A stretch of DNA of 64,000 nucleotides. It comes from Streptomyces sp. MP131-18. GTDB lineage: Bacteria > Actinomycetota > Actinomycetes > Streptomycetales > Streptomycetaceae. Below, piece by piece: positions 8,291 through 16,348 of this stretch. The notes below the pieces were generated by a model. That model had not been told where the DNA came from and did not search any database. It saw nothing but the letters and a program-made list of their open reading frames with translations. Positions within the stretch are counted from its first letter, which is position 1, and the number at the start of each line of letters is the position of its first letter. The position numbers and the translations under genes were made by a program. The stretch lies in assembly GCF_001984575.1 (NCBI RefSeq), contig NZ_LZNS01000001.1, positions 5,359,933 to 5,423,932 of the forward strand. Reading direction: 5' to 3'.

Positions 8291-9234
8291 CCACGTCTCC
8301 GGGCCCACTCGACCGCTGGTACGAGGCCGCGGGCGTCCGCGGCGGCGTCCGGCGGATCTTCCACGCCGAAGCCGAACAGGGCCGCGTCTTCTTCCCCGAG
8401 GCCCTCGTGCCGCACCTGGACCACCCCGAGGTCCGCGCCCTGCCGCCCGAGCGCATACGCGAGCTGACCGTTCGCCACCTCTACCAGTTCCTGCACGCCA
8501 CCACCCACCTGGAGACCCGCGTCGTCAACGGCGCCGCCGAGCCGGTCGCCAACGGCCGCGTCGGCATGGACTTCTCCGCCGCGCTGCGCATGGACGCCTT
8601 CAAGGTGTACTGCGACGAGGGCTACCACGCCCTCTACAGCCTCGACCTGGCCGACCAGGTCGCGCACGTCACCGGCATCGCCGTGCCCGACGTCGACTAC
8701 GGCGGCTTCGTCACCGCCCTCCAGGCCGCCGGACGCGCCCTGCTGCCCGACGACCCCCTGCTGGCCGGGCAGTTGCAGGCCGTCGTCTTCGAGACCCTGA
8801 TCACCGCCGTCCTCAACGAGGTGCCGCAGGACCCGACCGTCGTCAGCACCGTGCGCGAGCTGATGCGCGACCACGCCAAGGACGAGGGCCGCCACCACCG
8901 CTTCTTCTCCGCCTTCTTCCTCCAGTTATGGGGCCGGCTCGATCAACGGCGGCGCATCGCCGCGGGCCGCGCGCTGCCCGCCATGATCCGCGCCGCCCTC
9001 GACTGGGACCTGGGCCCGGTGCACACCTCACTGCGGCTCGCCGGGCTCGGCGAGGACCAGGCCCGGGCCGTGCTCGCCGACGCCTACGGCGAGACGGCCG
9101 TCACCGCCCGCATCCAGACCGTCTCCCGCGCCACCGTGCGACTCGCGGCCCAGGCCGGGGCGTTCGAACTGCCGGGCGTCCCGGATGCGTTCGCCGCCCA
9201 CGGGCTGCGCGAGCCGGAGGACCACGATGACTGA
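8287..9234 (+). CDS. AurF-like diiron N-oxygenase
   Basis: A 315-aa all-helical protein with a full set of diiron ligands in AurF/CmlI order: Glu76 (HLETR), Glu111 and His114 (CDEGYH), Glu169 (FETL), and His196, Glu200, His203 (HAKDEGRHH). Length is close to AurF (336 aa). AurF-family oxygenases convert aryl- or alkylamines to hydroxylamine, nitroso, nitro or azoxy groups with O2. The GTG at 8287 overlaps the PLP gene's stop and the 3' end overlaps the TDO-family gene by 8 bases, so the three are translated together. An amine made or modified by the PLP enzyme is the obvious candidate substrate (inference). Confidence 0.87.
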   Translation: MTTSPGPLDRWYEAAGVRGGVRRIFHAEAEQGRVFFPEALVPHLDHPEVRALPPERIRELTVRHLYQFLHATTHLETRVVNGAAEPVANGRVGMDFSAALRMDAFKVYCDEGYHALYSLDLADQVAHVTGIAVPDVDYGGFVTALQAAGRALLPDDPLLAGQLQAVVFETLITAVLNEVPQDPTVVSTVRELMRDHAKDEGRHHRFFSAFFLQLWGRLDQRRRIAAGRALPAMIRAALDWDLGPVHTSLRLAGLGEDQARAVLADAYGETAVTARIQTVSRATVRLAAQAGAFELPGVPDAFAAHGLREPEDHDD

Positions 9235-10009
9235 GCCCGGCCCCACCTACTCCAGCTACCTGCGCATAGCCGAACTGCTCGCCCTCCAGTCGCCCTCCGC
9301 CGCCCGCGTCCACGACGAGCGGCTGTTCATCACCGTCCACCAGGTGCAGGAACTGTGGTTCGCCCAGCTGCTGACCGAACTGGCCGACGCCCGCGACCTG
9401 ATGCTCGACGGCGAACCGCGGCGCGCCCGCCTCCGCCTCGCCCGCTGCCTGGAAATCGACCGCGCCCTCATCGCCGGGCTCAGGCCGCTGCACACCATGC
9501 CGCCGCGCGAGTTCCACGCGTTCCGCGGCCACCTCGGCACCGCCAGCGGCGCCCAGTCCGCCCAGTACCGGGAGATCGAGTCCCTGTCGGGCGCCGCCTG
9601 GGCCCGTTCCGACCGGCTCCCCACCGGCCTCGGCGCGGCGGAGCGGGAACGGCTGCGGCGCCGCCACGCCGAACCGACCCTGTGGGACGGCTTCCTGACG
9701 CTGCTGGGCAAGGCCGGATTCGACATGGCCACCAGGGAAAGCCGCCGGACGGCGTTCGCCCACCTGGCCGCGCACCCCGACGACCTGCCGGAGCTCACCC
9801 AGCTCGCCGAGACCCTGCTGGACCACGACACGATCTGGGCCGAGTGGCGCGCCGCCCACACCCTGCTGGTGGAACGCCAGATCGGCGCCCTCCCCGGCAG
9901 CGGCGGCAGCACGGGCGCCACCCACCTCCGCGCGGGCATGCACCGCCGCTTCTTCCCCGAACTATGGGACCCCGGCACCCCCGACCCCCTGACCGCCACC
10001 CCCCACTAG
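9227..10009 (+). CDS. Tryptophan 2,3-dioxygenase family heme protein
   Basis: A 260-aa protein with TDO signature blocks: YSSYLRIAELLALQ, HDERLFITVHQVQELWF (His38), FHAFRGHLGTASGAQSAQYRE (Arg100), EWRAAHTLLVERQIG (heme-ligand His211) and GSGGSTG (225-230). Spacings between His38, Arg100, His211 and residue 225 equal those of Xanthomonas TDO. Two changes are visible: the usual GTGGSSG is GSGGSTG, so the Thr that contacts tryptophan is Ser, and ASGFQS is ASGAQS. It may open the indole ring to N-formylkynurenine, or be a repurposed member like PrnB, MarE or SfmD. The ATG at 9227 overlaps the diiron gene by 8 bases; it is the last gene before a terminator. Confidence 0.88.
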   Translation: MTEPGPTYSSYLRIAELLALQSPSAARVHDERLFITVHQVQELWFAQLLTELADARDLMLDGEPRRARLRLARCLEIDRALIAGLRPLHTMPPREFHAFRGHLGTASGAQSAQYREIESLSGAAWARSDRLPTGLGAAERERLRRRHAEPTLWDGFLTLLGKAGFDMATRESRRTAFAHLAAHPDDLPELTQLAETLLDHDTIWAEWRAAHTLLVERQIGALPGSGGSTGATHLRAGMHRRFFPELWDPGTPDPLTATPH

Positions 10010-10680
10010 CCGCCCCCGCCCACGGCTGATCGGTCCGACACGTGGCGGTCGGACCGATCAGCCACTTGAAGTCCTCGTATCAAGTGTGCGAACGCCTCGG
10101 GGACCTCGCGCACGGTCATGCTTCGGTGCAGCAGTTCGAGGTCGGCGCCGTGAGTGCCGAGGTGGGCCAGGATCGGCTCGTAACGGTCGGGGCGATCGCG
10201 GAGGAACTCGGTGGTCAGCCGTAGCTCCAGGCTCACGCAGTCGATGCGGTGACCGCCGCAGTCCACGGGGACGTAGTGCCGCCAAGGGCCGGGGCCCTGG
10301 CCCTCCCACCCATCCTCCTCGCACGGCACTTCCACCGTGCTGACCTCGAAGTGGACGCCGTCCAGGCTGTAGCGGGCGAAGTACTGCCGGGACACCTCGA
10401 TCCATCGCGGCGCCGTCACGCACGGCACATCCGCCAGCGCTTCCGCGACAGCCTCGACGTCCTGGCGCCGGCCGACAAGGATGTCGACATCGCCGACCGG
10501 CACGTCGACGCCTTGAAGACAAGCCGCGGCCGTGCCGACGAGCCGGTGTCGCAATCCCGGAGCGACAGCCCCGATCAGGTCGAAACCGGCGCGCAGCACC
10601 GCCTCCAGGTCGTGCCGGTCACGCAGCGGCCGAGTACCGATCCCATCCATGGCCGACAGGATGCCCGCCGGGTCTGACAC
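10006..10680 (-). CDS. Nucleotidyltransferase-fold protein
   Basis: A 224-aa protein whose N-terminal half has a nucleotidyltransferase-like pattern: HRLVGTAAACLQGVDVPVGDVDILVG, with the Gly-Ser/Thr turn followed by the Asp-x-Asp metal site. Such folds transfer nucleotides to small molecules, tRNA or proteins; several relatives are antibiotic adenylyltransferases or toxins. The specific activity cannot be told. GTG at 10680 is chosen because GGGAG lies about 6 bases upstream; an ATG 30 bases further in has no RBS. The 3' end overlaps the convergent TDO-family gene by 4 bases and contains the terminator hairpin, so the last 18 residues may be fortuitous. Confidence 0.65.
   Translation of the reverse strand: MSDPAGILSAMDGIGTRPLRDRHDLEAVLRAGFDLIGAVAPGLRHRLVGTAAACLQGVDVPVGDVDILVGRRQDVEAVAEALADVPCVTAPRWIEVSRQYFARYSLDGVHFEVSTVEVPCEEDGWEGQGPGPWRHYVPVDCGGHRIDCVSLELRLTTEFLRDRPDRYEPILAHLGTHGADLELLHRSMTVREVPEAFAHLIRGLQVADRSDRHVSDRSAVGGGG
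10024..10063. terminator. Bidirectional terminator, 16-bp perfect stem
   Basis: Arms GGCTGATCGGTCCGAC (10024-10039) and its exact complement (10048-10063) with an 8-base loop. It follows the oxidative operon by 15 bases and lies within the 3' end of the convergent nucleotidyltransferase-like gene, where the two arms encode Arg/Ser/Asp-rich sequence. Confidence 0.75.
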
Positions 10681-10799
10681 TGCCCGCTCCCGCCGACGGC
10701 CTCGCGGCTGCCGTCCGCACGGCTCGGTGTCCGGGCAGCAGACGGGCCTGTCGCCGATCGACCTGGGCCGTAGGTGGCGAGGCACCACGGCGAGAGAGC

Positions 10800-12063
10800 T
10801 CAGCCGGTCGCCGGATGGAGGTACACGTACGCGGTCGTCGGTGCAATCACCAGTCCGAAACCTGGCCCGACGTCCAGGGGCGCGAGGGGAAGATCTGTCA
10901 CTCGGTCCTGGCCGGTACGGGCGTCGAGGATCAGCGCGCCGTTGTCGGTGGACCCGTAAACGGCCCCGTGACGTACCGCCGTGACGCGAAGGGAGATGCG
11001 GCCGGCTGTTTCGTCCGGAAGCCGCCACAGTTCCTCGCCGGACCGATCGTCGTACGCGATCACCTCCTCCCCGTACGGGGTCTGGCAGACGAAGGTTCCC
11101 TGACCATCGTGCGAGCAGGGCAATGACCGAGAGTCCGGGCCTCCCAGTTCAAGGATCTGCTCGCCGTCGCTGACGCGGAGAAGGAGTGTGCGCTCCGCGA
11201 AGTCCGGGTCCCGCGGGTCGTATTCGCGCGGCATACCGGCTTGGATCACGAAGAACGCCTCGTCCGTTGCCTCGGTCCCATTCACGGGTTCAGCCGGACC
11301 CCACTCCGTAAAGTCTCGGGGCGCGTCGGGCAAGCGCCACTGGGTGGAGCCGTCGGTCACCGCTCGGCCCTCCGGCGGCTCCTGGCCGCCGGCCTCGCCG
11401 GCCACCACGTGGCCGTCGAAGCCGTGGGGGAGGAACGACGGATCTTCCCACAGGACCTCGCCCTCACGGGCGGTCAGTACGGCCGTGTACGTCGCTGACA
11501 TGTGCGCGGCCACCACGATGACATGCTCCGTGTCGGCGGCGAAGATGGATGGGAGGGGAGGACAGTGAGCCGGGGTCCCAATCACCGGTTGACGCGTTCG
11601 CGACTTCGGTCGTCCACACCGTCTCGCCTGTCTCCGTGTCCAGGGCCGCGACGTGTAGCGGGTACTGGGCCGCCTGGGTGCCGGTGCCCGCTTCTTCGGT
11701 CACGTAGGTGACGTACACACGTCCGTCCGATACCCCCGGCATGCCGAGCGCCGTTCCCCCGGCGGTGTCGAAGGAGGTCGACAGGCGTGGCTCGCCGGTG
11801 GCCAGCTCGTAGGAGAGAAGTGTTGTGCCGTTGTCCGTGTAGTAGATCGCGCTGTCATCGAAGACATACTCCTTCGATCTGTTCGTGCCCAGCGGTATGC
11901 CGTGCGCCTCGAACCCCATCGGTGGATCGAAGTCCGGCAGCACCGCCGGCTCCTCATGGGGGGCGCTGGGAGCTTCGCTGCCCACACTGCTACCGGTACG
12001 GTCCACGCCTTCGCCACCCCCGGAACACGCCGTGACCACCATGCTCATCCCGAGAGACAGCAC
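10800..12063 (-). pseudogene. PQQ-like beta-propeller lipoprotein, frameshifted
   Basis: Two adjoining frames together make one protein. The 5' part (from the GTG at 12063) has a lipoprotein signal, MSMVVTAC followed by SGGGEG (lipobox VTAC), then propeller blades with YYTDNGTTLLSYELATGEP and VAALDTETGETVW. The frame runs into unrelated sequence after about 11560, while the frame from 11585 down to 10800 continues the same propeller pattern (VLTAREGEVLW, VIAYDDRSGEELWRLPD, LILDARTG). The break is at the C/T-rich run near 11545-11570. Intact relatives are surface-anchored WD/PQQ-repeat proteins. It is either a recent pseudogene or a sequencing error; three other genes within 4 kb have the same kind of break. 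Confidence 0.72.
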
Positions 12064-12095
12064 GCAACATAATCACTTTCCCTCTCATGTTCATG

Positions 12096-12433
12096 TCAGA
12101 AGCGTAAGCGCAAGGCGACGCACCGCACTACCGTTTCCTCCGCTGCCCTGGGCCGGGACGTCGCTTCCGGCTGAAAGCCGCGTTCAGTGCCGCGGCGGGC
12201 GATCCGCGGCATCGAGTCGAGGTTCCGGACCAGGCGGCGATACGTGCCGTGGTCGTAGCCGCGGTCGCCGAGTACGGCTTCGGGGCGGCGCCGGGGCGGC
12301 ACGGCCTCAAGGAGCGGGATCAGGGGGAGCTTGCTGCCGGTTCTGCCCCGGCCGGCAGGGCTTCGTCCGGTGTTGAAATCCCAATCGATCGAAAGAGTCG
12401 ACGCTCGACCTTGGGCAGCAGCGGCTCGACCCA
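12096..12433 (-). pseudogene. IS5-family transposase remnant
   Basis: Fragments of an IS5-type DDE transposase with internal deletions. WVEPLLPKVERR (about 12398-12433) is the usual N-terminal block; a second frame carries RGRTGSKLPLIPLLEAVPPRRRPEAVLGDRGYDHGTYRRL, in which GRTGSK and the LGDRGYD Asp are the conserved catalytic-domain motifs, followed by IARRGTERG. The C-terminal Glu region is lost. No inverted repeats or target duplications were found. It marks past insertion in this decayed stretch. Confidence 0.72.
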
Positions 12434-12517
12434 GCAGCCCCGGAGTTTCGTCAGGAGTTTCAAGGGCGTTGTCGGCGGTATCGGCCGGGGCTGTGGCGGC
12501 GGGCGGCCCACAGCACG

Positions 12518-13090
12518 GTGGTGCGGGTCATGACGAGTGATCCACCCCCGGTGAACACGACCCGTTTCGCGCCGCCGCCCAGCGCGGTCATGTCGGTGAC
12601 AGTGAACGTAGACGACATCGTGGGGCCGAAGCCGCTTGTTGGTGCAGCCGACGCGCAGCGAGAGGCGTTGTTGCATATTCTCCGCGAGGCGCGCGGCGCA
12701 CACCGGGATGCACTGTGTGCCGTCGCGTCTGAGGCGAGCCGGTTCACGGGCTGGCTGAACATCAGGTTTCTCAACGAAGCCGTCGGGCTCGCTGATGACG
12801 TTGAAGACAGCGCGTTGGTGGCGCAGGCGTATAACCTTAAGGGCAATATCGCATGGATGTCTCTGCCCATCGGACACGTTAACCTAAACCTTGGTAGGCA
12901 CCGGAGTGCCGCAGAGCATCTACGGACAGGGCTTGACAGCTTGCCGCCAGAGCATCGCTACGCCTTGTGGACACGCGAGGCACGTGACGCTTTGGAAGAA
13001 GCCGAGAACGGAAAGCAAGGCGGGTCGTGGGGCAGTACGGGTTGGCGTGTGGTGGCGCTTGTGGTGCGCGGCGTGGCCGCTCGGGCGTGA
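12518..13090 (+). pseudogene. Shrunken TPR-type regulator gene (XRE C-terminal remnant)
   Basis: A 190-aa frame without an N-terminal DNA-binding domain. The centre (HRDALCAVASEASRFTGWL, then NEAVGLADDVEDSALVAQAYNLKG, then LGRHRSAAEHLRTGLDSLPPEHR and a final helix REARDALEEAENG) matches TPR helices found at the C-terminus of many Streptomyces XRE regulators, but linking segments are missing, as if in-frame deletions had occurred. The first 40 residues are not recognisable. It has lower G/C bias than its neighbours. Probably not functional; a small stand-alone TPR protein is the alternative. Confidence 0.45.
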
Positions 13091-13354
13091 CCGGCCGGAG
13101 GCCGCAGCGCGCCAGTGGGCGCGTGCTCTTGAGCCAGTGAAGAAATTTCGGACCGGGATGCCCCCGGGCGGTTGGCGGCGTGCGGCCGGTGGGGCTCGGC
13201 GCAGCGCTGGTGCGCAGCGCTGCTGCGCAGGTATGCGTGGGGGACAGGTGTCGGGCGAGCGGGCACAGGCAGGGGCGGTCCAGCGTCGCCCCACCGGAAA
13301 CTCCGGTGGGCGTAGGGACGTTCGAGCGACAGAACGGCCGGGAGACGGCCACCG

Positions 13355-13626
13355 TTAGCGCAACTTCTCCTCGCCGCGGGCGATGGTGGCGGCGTCCACC
13401 TCGACGGACACCAGCACCCCGGCGTTCACGACCGTCCCCCGCAGGCCGGAGAACAGGCGTGCAGCGGGTGGCCGTTCACGGTGGCGAGAACGCGGGAGCG
13501 TTCGCCGGGGCGGTGGCCGAGCCAGGTCCGGCACAGTACGCAGGCGGTCCCGGACCACTGCCGTGGCGAGAGGTCCCGTTTCAGGTCAAGTCCCATCAGC
13601 AGGACGGGCAGCGGCGCGTCAGGCAC
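13355..13626 (-). pseudogene. Small Cys-containing conserved protein, frameshifted
   Basis: The frame from 13626 encodes LPVLLMGLDLKRDLSPRQW, ACVLCRTWLG and LHACSPACGG and stops early at 13426. The plausible continuation, TVVNAGVLVSVEVDAATIARGEEKLR, is in another frame ending at 13355. The break is at a G5 run near 13440. The CxxC/CxxxC pattern suggests a small zinc-binding protein often found in Streptomyces accessory regions; function unknown. Its start overlaps the stop of the next upstream gene (ATGA), so the two were an operon. Confidence 0.5.
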
Positions 13627-14199
13627 GGTGGCCTCCTTGGCCTCCCCGTGGCGGGAGGACGTGCCGCAGTGCTTCGAGCAGCACCGGCGGATCGGTCAGG
13701 CACGTCGGAGTCGGGCGGATCAGCCACCGGATCGCCGAGCCACCGGTCCACGGCCCCTCACACCACGCCGCGGGCGGCACGGCCCGCACCCGCGGCCCGC
13801 GCACGATGTCCACCCCCGGCGCCCGTTCCTCCCACCCCGCTGCCGCACCCGGCAGCACCAGCCACGTCAGCACGTCCGCGACCTGATCCTGAACGACCGG
13901 CCCCGACCGCTCCCGCAATCGCGAGACAACCCGCAACCCGACGAACGTCGGCAACTGCACCCCATCGAACCACCGCCCACACGGCAACGACTCCACACCC
14001 TCGCGCGGCAACCACTCGGGCAACCGATGAGCGCCGGTCACCGCGTCGATTCCTGTCCGGGCGCGCTCGACGTGCTGTGGCACGTCTTCCGCAGGGGGAC
14101 GGGCGGCCCATACCAGTCGGGCCCGGCACCCGCCGCCGCGGCGGCGATGATCGCACGGCGTTGCCGCTGTCCGGGAGTACGGCGGGGGGTGTCCGGCAT
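13619..14199 (-). pseudogene. Conserved actinobacterial hypothetical protein, frameshifted
   Basis: The ATG at 14199 opens MPDTPRRTPGQRQRRAIIAA, but the conserved body (RARTGIDAVTGAHRLPEWLPREG, LPCGRWFDGVQLPTFVGLRV, PVVQDQVADVLTWLVLPGAAAGW, WCEGPWTGGSAIRWL) lies in a frame one base away that ends at 13619. The shift is at about 14110-14135, in a G/C run. I recognise this as a family common next to XRE/TPR regulators in Streptomyces accessory DNA, without known function. It is coupled to the small Cys-containing gene downstream. Confidence 0.55.
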
Positions 14200-14315
14200 G
14201 ATCGGCTGCTGTGATGCATCGTGTACGGAACGTCGTTATGCCGAGAACGGTATTGACGCGGCATCAGCGGCTCAATGACAGTTCCAGCGCACCGAATCCG
14301 AACTATCACAGGGCG

Positions 14316-15454
14316 TCACAAAGGCAGCCTGACCACCTCCGCGAGCTGCCGCATCGCCGGAGTCAGCGTGCGGCGGCGTTCCACGATCAACCGCACAACA
14401 TCCTGCGCGTATCGCTGGTGCGGGAGCCACTGCGGGGCGTCATGGTGAATCCGGGCCAACGTCTCCACCGCTCGGCTGTACCGCCTCGTGCGGGCCTGCG
14501 CGTGCGCAACGTCGAGCAGGTGACGATTGCGGTTCCCGCTGGTCTTGCTCAGCTGCTCCACGCCGACCCCCTTCGAGAGCCGCAGCACCTCCTCCGGCCG
14601 GTCCCGCACCATTGCGTACTCCGCCCGCTGCATTGTTACCGTCGCCTCGGAGAACGGGTGGATCATGCCGACATGCGGCATTGTGAACGGCCGCCCCAAG
14701 TCCACTGCGGCGGCGCGCGCGTGCCGCAGCATGGCTGCGGCCTCCCCGGAACGGTTGTCTCGCGCGGCTGCGGCTGCTGCCCGGAGCAGCATCCACCCCC
14801 ACATCGCGAGGTCGTGCGGTGCCGCTCTGGAGAAGCGAGGTTCCACCTCGTCCGCCCAGGACGTGGCCAACTGCCGAGTCTCGTCTACTTGTCCGCGCCG
14901 GAGCAGGAGCCAGCAGCGGATGTTGACCACGGAGACGCTGTGAGCCAGATCGGGGGCGTCGCGCTCTGCGTCATCAACCTGGCCGTCATCGTCAGCACGT
15001 CAGCTCGCAGGGCGACGCCTTCGGGTGTGAGGTCGGCCAGAACGTGAGCGTCCCGAATGAGGGGTGGGAGAAGGGCGGCGAGGCCGGCGAACTCGCCTGA
15101 TTGGTAACCGCGGCGGGCGGCCGCTACCGCTGCCTGCACGCCCTGAACGGTGGGGCTCTCGGCGATGTCCGAGAGCGTCGTCGCGCTCACGGCGTCGCGG
15201 ACTTCATCCCATTGCGCGGAGGGTTCAGGGGGAATTCCCTGACGGTCGCCGTCGCTGGTGATCAGGGCGGTGGTGGTGGTGTCGAGGACGCGGGCGATGC
15301 GGTGCAGCGTCTCCAGCCGCGCGTCCTGCCTCTCGTTCTGCTCGATCTTGGTGATGAGGGAGTAGGACACGCCGCTTTCGCGGGCGAGGTCGCGTTGTGA
15401 CAAGCCAGCACGCTTGCGCGCCTTGCGCAGCCTGTCGCCGATGGTGTCGGGCAT
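14316..15454 (-). pseudogene. XRE family regulator with TPR-like C-terminus, frameshifted
   Basis: The ATG at 15454 begins a clear HTH domain: MPDTIGDRLRKARKRAGLSQ, DLARESGVSYSLITKIEQNE, then a helical region ending near GVALRADVLTMTAR. The frame is then lost at about 14975-14990. The continuation, SVVNIRCWLLLRRGQVDETRQ to the end MRQLAEVVRLPL, lies in another frame from 14930 to 14316, with alpha-helical repeats and many Ala. Joined, the two give a full-length regulator of about 378 aa. Relatives in Streptomyces often sit beside DUF6879 or DUF397 genes; the DUF6879 pair here is 220 bases away on the other strand. Confidence 0.65.
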
Positions 15455-15677
15455 GACAGTACGGCTCCCGTTCTGACGAAGACACTCGGAACGGTACTCC
15501 CGCCGCAACCGGGCCAACAGCGAACGACCCCGCCTCTCACCGGCGGACCGTTGTGCGGTCCGGGCTCCAAGGAAGCGGCCCGCGCCGACGACCGCGAGGC
15601 GGGCCCAGCCTGCTTCGCGGGGCGCGTGGCTCGCTGCGGCCCCCGTGGGACTTTTCGAGTAGACGTCAGCCGGAGCG

Positions 15678-15827
15678 ATGCAAGCATGCTGGGCGGGTGA
15701 AAATTACCTATATCGGACCGAGCGGGGTACTCTGGCCGGCCGCGGGGGCAAGCTGTCCGAGGGTGAAGAAGTCGTTGGAATCTCCGTCTCGTTGATCCGG
15801 AAGGCGATCGCGAATGGCGTCATCTAA
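15678..15827 (+). CDS. 49-aa small protein coupled to DUF6879 gene
   Basis: A short open frame (ATG 15678, TAA 15825-15827) that overlaps the start of the DUF6879 gene by 14 bases. It encodes a compact, coding-like sequence with YLYRTERGTLAGRGGK, then SEGEEVVGISVSLIRKAIA and a final NGVI. CGGAG lies just upstream. The overlap and the amino-acid pattern suggest a real, translationally coupled partner of the DUF6879 protein; it is short enough to be missed by standard annotation. Function unknown. Confidence 0.55.
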   Translation: MQACWAGENYLYRTERGTLAGRGGKLSEGEEVVGISVSLIRKAIANGVI

Positions 15828-16332
15828 GCGGAAGATGATTGAGGAGTTTCAGGCCGAGGCATTCCGCCTGGAAACTCTCGATAACTACGGCGTCTCTCGG
15901 CTGGAGGGGCACCTCCGTGCCTTCTTGAACGGCGAGCCGCGGCCCGAAGAGTTCTTGAACTCCCCGTGGGTCTCGACCGTCCGCCGGGCCGTGCGGAGCG
16001 GTAAGCGGATGTACCGGGTTCACATCCTCTCGCGTCCGCTGACCGACTATCTCCGCTACGAACTCGGTTGGGGTGACCGCCGGAACATGGCTGCCGGAGA
16101 AGAGTTCTTCATTCTCGACACCACGTACCAGCCGAATCCCCTGGAAGGGGTGGGCGACTTCTGGATGTACGACGAATCCACCGTGGAAGTCATGAAGTAC
16201 GAGGATGGCGGACAGTACATCGGTTCAGAAACCCTCCCGCCGGAGAGAGTGCCTGAGTTTGTCGAGTACCGCGACATCGCTCTGAGCCGGGCCGTACCGT
16301 TCGGCGAATGGTGGGAGAGGTACCGGGAGTGA
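15814..16332 (+). CDS. DUF6879 family protein
   Basis: A 172-aa soluble protein matching the actinobacterial DUF6879 pattern: FRLETLDNYGVSRLEGHLRAFLNGE near the N-terminus, GKRMYRVHILSRPLTDYLRYEL, AGEEFFILD, and the acidic C-terminus ending FGEWWERYRE. These genes are widespread in Streptomyces, usually next to XRE regulators, and are thought to belong to small regulatory modules; no activity is established. The ATG at 15814 lies inside the end of the 49-aa frame upstream, so translation is likely coupled. Codon use is a little less G/C-biased than in housekeeping genes. Confidence 0.82.
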   Translation: MASSKRKMIEEFQAEAFRLETLDNYGVSRLEGHLRAFLNGEPRPEEFLNSPWVSTVRRAVRSGKRMYRVHILSRPLTDYLRYELGWGDRRNMAAGEEFFILDTTYQPNPLEGVGDFWMYDESTVEVMKYEDGGQYIGSETLPPERVPEFVEYRDIALSRAVPFGEWWERYRE

Positions 16333-16348
16333 ACAGGCGCGGCAGCGC

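Noticed and set aside
12460..12877. Minus-strand frames antisense to the TPR remnant
   Set aside because: The plus strand shows TPR-type protein pattern; only the distal part (below 12433) on the minus strand has transposase motifs.
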